Below, piece by piece: positions 57,010 to 64,000 of a stretch of DNA of 64,000 bases. This stretch comes from Rapana venosa. Its lineage: Eukaryota; Mollusca; Gastropoda; Neogastropoda; Muricidae. The notes beneath the pieces were generated by a model. The model ran no database searches. It saw only the letters and a list, made by a program, of their open reading frames with translations, and was not told the DNA's origin. The stretch covers positions 44,465,438 to 44,529,437 of the forward strand of contig CM054151.1 of the NCBI GenBank assembly GCA_028751875.1, given 5' to 3'. The position numbers were made by a program, and so were the translations under genes. Every line of letters starts with the position of its first letter. The first letter of the stretch is position 1.

Positions 57010-58080
57010 ACAAGACCTCACAGCTTAGAATATATCTAAGAATTACAGGACATGAAATGTGCACAGATATACGAACAGGCCCACTACAAAAATCGTATAA
57101 AATTGACATCTAAAATGCAGGACAGAAATTAGTATATCAACCCCCCCCCCCCCTTCCCCCCGCCATTCCCCCCCAAGAAATCATCTAAATGAAATGTAAT
57201 AACTCTGGGTGGATAATAGGGAAATAGGCCACCAAAATCTGGCATTTACATCTAAAATTACAGGACATTCAATGCATACAAAATAAGACCACAAATCGTA
57301 TAAAAACAAAAAAACTAGTCCACCACCGTCTTTTTAAATGCAGCATAAGTCATACAAATATCTTAACCTAATGGACCTTGTATATACACAGGTAGTAAAA
57401 TTAGAGGCAGCGAAAATCATAGACATCGAAATCCACACAGACTTGAAGTAGAGGAAGCTAAAATATAGACATCAGATCCCACAACTAATACATAAGAAGC
57501 AGCTAAAATATAGACATTAAATCCACAGATAAATATAGAGGGTAGTTAAAACATAGACCATTCAATTCCACACAGGTTAAATAGAGGCAGCCTAAAATTA
57601 TAGACATCAAACTCCATACAGATAAAGATAGGCAAGCTAATATAGAATCAAATCACACAGATAAGTAGAGGCAGTTAAAATATTAGACATCGAATCCCAC
57701 TCAGATAAACTAGAGGCAGCATAAAATATAGGCATCAATTTCCAAGAGATACATGAGGCAGATAATATATAGACATCAAATCCACACAGTATAAAAAACA
57801 GGTAGCTAAATTATAGAGATCAAATCCACAATAAAATAGAGGCAAGCTAAAATATAGACATCAAATCCTTACATAAAAACTGGACAGCCTAAAATATATA
57901 AACATCAAATCCACAATATAAATCAGAAGGCCAGCTAAAATATAGACTTCAAATTCCACACATAAATAGAGGCAGCTAAAATATAGGACACAATCAACTG
58001 GGGAATATATAGGCAGCTAAAATTTTAAACATCCAAATCCACACAGATAAAGTGGGACTGCTAGAACTGGGCTAAATTGA
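57010..58080. repeat. 43-bp minisatellite, block 2
   Basis: Roughly 20 degenerate units of 'CTAAAATATAGACATCAAAT' + 'CCACACAGATAAAATAGAGGCAG'. The first 350 bp are more diverged. It aligns to block 1 along the whole unit, which establishes one family. Confidence 0.85.
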
Positions 58081-58699
58081 CAGAGGTCAATCCACACTAG
58101 TTTGTTATTGTTGTTTATTAGATGGAGCTCCAAGGTTTGTAATGGGGAGATTTTGCTGAAAGTGGACTTTTTTAACGGGCTGGACAAAGGGTGGGTTTTG
58201 GACAATCCTGGAAGGTAGAAAGCAGATACTGCCATGGTCAGTACACAGTCTCCTACAGCATTATCTGGCCATTGCTAAACCTCCAAGCTCCAGGCAAGAG
58301 AACAAAACAAATCAGTGGAGATGGAATGTGGCTACTTCAATGTAGGAAAATTTGTCGTGTATGCAGAATCTCTTCCTTAGGTGGCCTCACTGCTCTAGCA
58401 CCAAGGAAAACGAAAAAATAAACAAGGCCACAAAAAATAGTCTAAAAATATAATATGTAAAAGATGGATTCTAACCACATGGTAAAACTCAGACAAAGCA
58501 TGGCACACAAAATCAGAGCCCTAAGAAACATCTAATACACCCATTACAATCACTGAGTAAATGAACCATGGCTTTATACTAATGAAGCGCTTGTGATATG
58601 GTATTCACATTGCTAATATCTATATTCAAAAACAATGTTCAGGACATTGAAAATAAAGATTCTAATCTATGCACATTATTGTTTGTAGCTAGACTACCT
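58081..58699. other. Unassigned sequence
   Basis: No gene recognised. The 76-codon frame 58,191-58,421 has no domain. Confidence 0.3.
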
Positions 58700-59205
58700 G
58701 ATGTCAACAAAAACTGCAAAGTCTGACTTCCACAGAAAGATAAAATATATTTAGAAACACCTAAAAACATACATGAATCTACACAAAGAATAAATACAGA
58801 CAGCTTAACCACATTTGAGCTAAAATATAGACATTAAATCCACACTGAGACAATCTTAGATCCATAAATCTAATTCTTAGGGGATTAACTAGAATTTGTT
58901 GTAAACCAATCTAAAATTATTGATGTAAATTATCAGTTTTACTGTGGAAAATGAAAACGCTTGTATTTTAATTTTACAATCAACAACTTACAATAGGAGC
59001 CATTGAAATGGATTACGATTACAGGACATATATGGTGTACGTATGTTAAATCTTTCAAATTATACAATTTGGGGAAAAGACTTGTCTAAAATACAGATGC
59101 TTCATCCACAGACTTAATACAGACAGCAATATGTGCATCTTGAATACCGACATGAAAATTAATGTATTCACCACATCCACACTGATAAAGTAGATGAAAA
59201 AACAA
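58700..59205. repeat. 43-bp minisatellite, decayed units
   Basis: Isolated units such as 'CTAAAATATAGACATTAAAT' (about 58,819) and 'CCACACTGATAAAGTAGA' (about 59,176) are embedded in AT-rich sequence. Confidence 0.6.
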
Positions 59206-59227
59206 CTTGCTGTAAAATACAGAGCAA

Positions 59228-59300
59228 TATATATAATAATAATATATGGAATTTATATAGCGCTGAATCTTGTAAAAAAAAAAAAAAAATCGAAGAGTGC
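59228..59300 (-). mobile_element. LINE/SINE 3' tail
   Basis: Minus strand: 'TTTACAAGATTCAGCGCTAT', then 'ATAAATTCCAT' and TTA units. It is probably the 3' terminus of the LINE that follows at 59,440-62,160. Confidence 0.7.
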
Positions 59301-59439
59301 CTTGCACTCACACATTTACAGGCATGCTAAACTATCCTTTATACATAATGAACAACAGATTTCAAAAACACCATGCGCGCGCACGATTGCACGCAACAAC
59401 ACGCACTACACACACACACAACACACACTCGGAACAAAC

Positions 59440-62160
59440 ACTTTAGGGAAGGTGAAAGATGCTGTTTGAAAATTAGGGGACTGATATTTGAGGGAAGTCT
59501 CCAGGTTAGGGAAATAAGTGTGTTTTGAGGCTGGGATTTGAGGTATCAAGTGAAAGGCTTTTGGCGATTTCGTGAATGAGAGAGGACATTCCATGTGGCA
59601 TGGGACCAGAAGAAACAGAGGAGAAGGAGCAACGACCAACAGTGGTTTGTTTGTATCGGGTGTTCGAAGCACAAAAGTATCTGCGGCTGCGCTGAACGAA
59701 GGGGAACTGGATGGAGTGTACAGATGTAGAAAAAGTTTACAGAGTAAGAGGGTGAGATTTGTGGAGACATTTGAAAAGAGGGTTTATTGATTTTATAACT
59801 CAGACTTGTGTGACAGGCAGGCCAGTGAAGAGATCGCAAGAAGAGGAGGAGTGATATTGTGTTCAGATTTTTTCTTTCGTAGGACCAGTTCGAGATGCAA
59901 GAGTTTTGTATTGCGTTGATTGAGAGTCGGATAGATGTGCTGGTAGGCCAGGCCAAAAGAGATTTCAGTAGTCTAAACGTGAAAGGAATGAGAGATGTGA
60001 CAAGCTTGGAAGTTGCACAGTGGAACAGATACTTGCGAAATCGCGCTTGTGCGCCCGGTACGTAATTGATAGTTGCAAGTCTTGGAGGTCTGGGGTGTTG
60101 AATTCTTTTCATAGTGAAGTGTGTTGTCTAAGAAATACTCTTAAATATTTCCACAGAGTTGGACAAAGGAACTGACGTATTGCTGAATTCTTTGAAGTTT
60201 TGCATTAGAGGAAAAGTTCATGTTGGGTCCCTATGAGCATGGCTTCAGGTTTTAATCGGCATTAAGTTGTAAACTGTTCTGAGTCATCCACTTTTGTATG
60301 TCTTGAAGGGCACGTAGGACATATTGTCAGGCGGAGGGGAAGGCAAGTTTTCAAAAACCAGTATCACTGACTGATGCTGAATTTCATCGGCATAGAAATG
60401 ATGGATCAATATGGTGGTAGTTTATTATATGTGAGAGTGGAAGCAGTGTAGCGGAGTAATGAGGAACCCAGGGCCCAGGACTTGATCCCGGCCGGAGACT
60501 CCACATTCCATTTTGACAGGTTTTTGATTGAATTTTGTTTAACAATACTTTCTGGAACCTGTCTGTGAGGTATGAAGTAAACAAGGTGAGGGCTGTGCCG
60601 TTAATTACAACCGTATTTTGTGGCGAGGAGAAAAGAAGAATTGAAGTGAATTATGGTATCAAGGCTGCAGATAAAGGTCAAGAAGAGTGAGGAGGGAGAA
60701 TTTTTCCTGAATCAGAGCTAGTGAAGTGTATCTCAAGTGTGGACTAGGGTTGGTTGCGGTGCTGTGGTTGGGTCGATAGGCAGATTGAGTAAAAGTGGGA
60801 AGGAGATCATTGGAAATGAAGGTGACTGTTGTGCTGTTTTGTGAACGCTTTTTTCTAGTACTTTAAGAGACAAAAGGGGTAAGTTTGTGACAGGCCTATA
60901 ATTCTTCAGGAATGTTGGGTTCGAGGTCGTGCTTTTTCAGTAGAGGTAGTGGGACTATTGCTGTTTAAGCGCTGATGGAAATTTCCTGAAAACAAGAGGA
61001 TGAGTTTACAATTTTAGTGATAATAGGTACTAAGTTTGTGGAAGAAATTGTGGAAAACAGGAGCAGGTTTGGGGTTCAAGGTCGCTGATTTTATTAAGTC
61101 ATTCCTTCAAAATTGTCATGATCTCTTGTTCACTTGTGGATGGAAGGAAAAGAGAGGTAAGTGCCAGTGAACTGGGGATTCAGGGGAGGCGCAGGCTGAT
61201 ATGAGTCTGATCCAGTCTGGAGCGTATGTTTCGAACTTTGTCTGAAAAAAAGATAGGGCCTGAACCAGAAACCTAGATAATATGGATGGAGTTCAGACCA
61301 GGCTTGTGGGTTGTTTGTTAGGGAGAGGGAGTTGGGTTTTTGCGATCATGTGATTTTTGAGGTGAGGGAAAAAAGAGAGTTTAGGATTGAGCACAGAGAA
61401 CTTGGGAAGAGTAGTATAGTAGTCTGTCTTTGGCTGAATGTGATTAAAGAGTTTTTGGACTATGTTTTATTAGTTTTCGGAAAGCTGTGTGTTGATTTTC
61501 GGTTTTTGCTTTCCGCCACTTGCCGTTCTTAGTTGCCGGCCGTTTGCGCTTCGCTTTCAAGTTGTTTTGGGTATTACCATGGCGCAAGGGTATGTCAGGG
61601 AGGAGAGTGGTCAGTAGGAGGTGCATGTTCATCATGCAGTTTGTCGGAGAATAGTGTTTTAGTGATTAGAAGAGGTCAATTGTGGGTCGGAGGTTTGTGA
61701 AAAAAACGTTCGGAAGCTTGTGAAAGAGAAGGTATGAATGTCTTAAGGCGTTAAGATTGCCAACGAGTAACATTGTTCTTCTTTTGACAGGTTTTTGTTG
61801 GATGTTAAGATGGAAAAGAATGGCGGATGATCCTGAATGCAGTTCGTGGATGACAGAAACACGGATGTGACAAGATTAAATGAAGCATTAGTAATCAGCC
61901 AGTCTAAAAAATATGAACCGATCTGTTGCGTTTGCTGGCCTTCGTTTCCAGTTGAGAGAGAGGAATGGTTGTACAGAGTAAAGAGAAAGACTTTGACATT
62001 GGAGAAGGATGGTTGTCGGAAATGGAATTGTTGTCACCAAGAATTTAAAGTTGAAGTGGGAGAGAGGCTGATTAGTGGTCGAGGAGGGACTGGAATTCTT
62101 GGAGAAAATGAGAATGTTAGGTTGTTTTTACGGCTGGAGGTGGATGGTAAAGGCAGCAGA
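59440..62160 (-). mobile_element. CR1-like LINE, long but heavily decayed
   Basis: This is homologous to the LINE at 10,563-12,108 over 59,440-60,740, sharing for example 'GTGGAGACATTTG' and 'TGACAAG(C/T)TTGGA' on the plus strand. Minus-strand fragments include 'FTSYLTDRFQKVLLNKIQS' (60,384-60,584), the palm entry region. The sequence beyond 60,740 extends the element toward its 5' end and may include endonuclease-derived DNA up to about 62,160, but I cannot read a clear endonuclease motif. There are numerous frameshifts. Confidence 0.75.
60384..60584 (-). pseudogene. LINE reverse transcriptase fragment
   Basis: A 66-codon frame beginning with 'FTSYLTDRFQKVLLNKIQSK', the segment before the GVPQGS block in this LINE family. 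The catalytic block itself is frameshifted out. Confidence 0.7.
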
Positions 62161-62639
62161 TAGTATAGAGTGGGCAGGTAGGTTGAACTGAATTTCGCAA
62201 ACTTCAAAAGATTATGAGAGAATTGATAAGGTTTGTGATGAAAGAAAGAGGCCGGTTCCAATGTGTCTTTTGAGAATGGATGGCAAAAATCCCACCGCCA
62301 CGGAGAGAATCGGGGGGGGAAAGAATAGTTTTTATATCCGGATGGAGTCAGCTGTTTTCAATTTTTGGTTTCATGGCCATCTGTGGTTTTAAGCCAAGTT
62401 TCGGTGAGGGAAGGTAAGTCAATGTTTTTTCATTAATAAACAAGATGAGGTGCTTTTCCCCTTAAAAAAAACAGACGCCATTTGAACAACAAACTAAAGA
62501 GATCTAAGGAGGGTGGAGGGTTGAAAGAAAGGTGATTTTGGGAAAAAGCATCAGAGGAGGACACGGTGGAGATGGGGCTGGGAAGCCAAGGTTTTTGATG
62601 GGAATCGGGAGAGAGGTGAAAGAACCTTGCTTCGGGGGA

Positions 62640-62865
62640 TTCTGTGTTTGAAAACACAGATATCATCATCAATCAGAACAAAAAAATTTATCGGTCCCAA
62701 ACAAAGAACAAAAACAGCTCGGGGGCGGGGGACCGCTGGGAAGAACGTGCAGGGGAACAGAAGTGACCTCGAAGGGGGGGGCCCTGGGAGGAACCCCCCT
62801 TTGGCATGAAAAGGGGGCCTCCCCGGTTCCCCGTCGGAAATTTAGGGTGTAAACCACGGCACAAA
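62640..62865 (-). mobile_element. Possible decayed type D SINE
   Basis: On the minus strand 'GTGCCGTGGTTTACACC' and 'AATTTCCGAC' resemble the type D head at 5050-5085 ('GGCGCAGTGGTTAGCACC', 'AATTTCGGAC'). A B box-like GGTTCCTCCC lies downstream. Weak but ordered similarity. Confidence 0.35.
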
Positions 62866-62949
62866 CACAAAATTTCATTTAAATAAAATAAAACCCAAAG
62901 TACATCAGTCCCACCAAAAACCGGGGAAAAAATCAGAAACAAAAGGGAC

Positions 62950-63330
62950 ATTTAAATTACAACTGAGGGGACACAGATAAAGACTGTACACAAACTACAC
63001 AAAATGTAGACATCAATCCCACATATACAAAAATTTCTAAAATAAAAATTGTAAAACCCTAATTCATAGAGAAAGAAACGATGCTAAAATAAATGTAAGA
63101 GCAAACATTTACCCAAACAGACATTAATTCCACAATAACTAATTTGCAGTCATCTTTAACACACCTGAATCCCCACAAATAAAATGCAAAGAAGCCATAA
63201 GATAAATGGCAAATATTTCTAAACAGACTTAAACCCGATAAAATGGCTAAAAGAGTTTAAAGCAGACATTAATCCCCCAGAAAAGGGCAAATACTTAAAA
63301 AAGGAAAAATCAAAATACAAATGCCCATAA
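62950..63330. repeat. 43-bp minisatellite, distal decayed block
   Basis: Degenerate units with 'AAAATGTAGACATCAATCCC', 'CAGACATTAATTCCACA' and 'CAGACATTAATCCCCC', at roughly 40-60 bp spacing. Confidence 0.6.
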
Positions 63331-63714
63331 AAACAGACATGAAAGCACCAGATGCCATTCTGAAATAGTCATAAAAAATCCAGACCTTGCTCCACTACAC
63401 AGATCAGGAAAAGAGCTAACACCCTTTCTTTTCCGGGGCCTACTCCAAGCTTCCCCAGTGCCACAGCGTTGATCAGCCATTTTGCCCGCATGAAGTACCT
63501 GCTTTCCAATCTCATGAAGAACAAGCACGAAAAAACCTGAGATTTTCAAAACTTTTTTTTGATAAATATCACCAGTTTCTACTGACACAGAAAGGGCCCA
63601 CTCTTCCCCCAAACAGATTGGGTTTAAAATTTTGCAAGATTTTCCGTTTTTTATACACCAAAGACTTCAGTGTGGGGGCAAATTTTTCGTTTATAGCATC
63701 ATCCAAGAGACCGG
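63331..63714. other. Unassigned sequence
   Basis: No gene recognised. The 100-codon minus frame 63,310-63,612 has no domain I recognise. Confidence 0.25.
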
Positions 63715-63840
63715 GTGTGGGGGGGTGGGAGTCGACGATTTAACCCAGGGGTGAGTCTCCTACACCTGGTACCTCGTTTGGCTTGCACCGGGCCACAATG
63801 ATACAAACACCCAACCACTAAATCACCTGTCCCGCCTCCA
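63715..63840 (-). mobile_element. Possible tRNA-derived SINE head
   Basis: Minus strand 'TGATTTAGTGGTTGGGTGTT' has an A box-like TGATTTAGTGG. A weak B box-like GGTTAAATCG follows about 80 bp later. Spacing is longer than in a tRNA, so this is tentative. Confidence 0.3.
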
Positions 63841-64000
63841 AAATTATCTAAAAACTTGCTCTAATTTTCACAGAAGAAATTAAAACAGCTCCCCTGAATG
63901 ACATCATACTTACTCCAATTCTCCTCCCCCCACCCCCACCCCCCAAAAAAATCCTTTAATGAGACTTAAACCAAAACATCTTCACACACATTAAAAAATC

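Noticed and set aside
55330..58080. Origin or centromere-type function for the 43-bp minisatellite
   Set aside because: Nothing in the sequence indicates such a function. It is short, degenerate and interrupted.

Overview
The window is eukaryotic, repeat-dominated genomic DNA. Several things suggest an invertebrate, most likely a marine gastropod mollusc: degenerate CR1/L2/Jockey-type LINEs, several tRNA-derived SINE families with conserved central domains, very abundant CA, CT, TAA and pentanucleotide microsatellites, and no operon-like coding structure. The clade call is inference from repeat style; no host gene pins it down. I found no convincing intact host protein-coding gene, and nearly all open frames are read-through of microsatellites or antisense shadows of transposons.

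Layout. 0-5.6 kb: a SINE with a tRNA-like head and a 5S-rRNA-like block, LINE tails, an AT pentanucleotide satellite, two further SINEs, a diverged dispersed repeat in opposite orientations, and a 56-bp minisatellite. 5.6-7.6 kb: a frameshifted LINE reverse transcriptase. 7.67-8.8 kb: the 3' region of a LINE-like element ending in (TTGAC)n. 8.8-14.1 kb: a (CACTA)n satellite invaded by a SINE, two LINE fragments and a transposon tail. 14.2-16.7 kb: a SINE, a TTG-rich tract and CT tracts. 16.7-17.14 kb: the 5' end of a LINE whose ORF carries a 2A-like ribosome-skipping motif, cut by a 500-N scaffold gap (17,139-17,638).

17.64-28.13 kb recurs, apparently base for base, at 34.02-44.52 kb. The offset is exactly 16,384 bp, and long homopolymers match in length. 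The first copy starts exactly at the gap edge. This is most simply an assembly duplication. Between the copies lie the rest of the (TTGAC)n element with a degraded purine tract, then about 4.3 kb of repeat-poor DNA. Inside each copy is a modular tandem array with units of roughly 0.65-1.2 kb, which resumes at 45.24-47.62 kb after an L2-like reverse-transcriptase fragment.

47.6-54 kb is simple-sequence DNA: CT and CA tracts and a 1.7-kb C-rich CA minisatellite, with SINEs between. 55.3-63.3 kb holds a dispersed, degenerate 43-bp minisatellite interrupted by a long decayed LINE.

How the parts relate: the SINE at 9.46 kb ends in the same 3' sequence as the LINE at 10.6-12.1 kb, the expected sign of a SINE using that LINE's retrotransposition machinery. 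LINE and SINE tails of (TTGAC)n or (TTA)n abut the CACTA satellite. The region is a retrotransposon and satellite nest rather than a gene cluster. All assignments come from reading the sequence; no database search was run.
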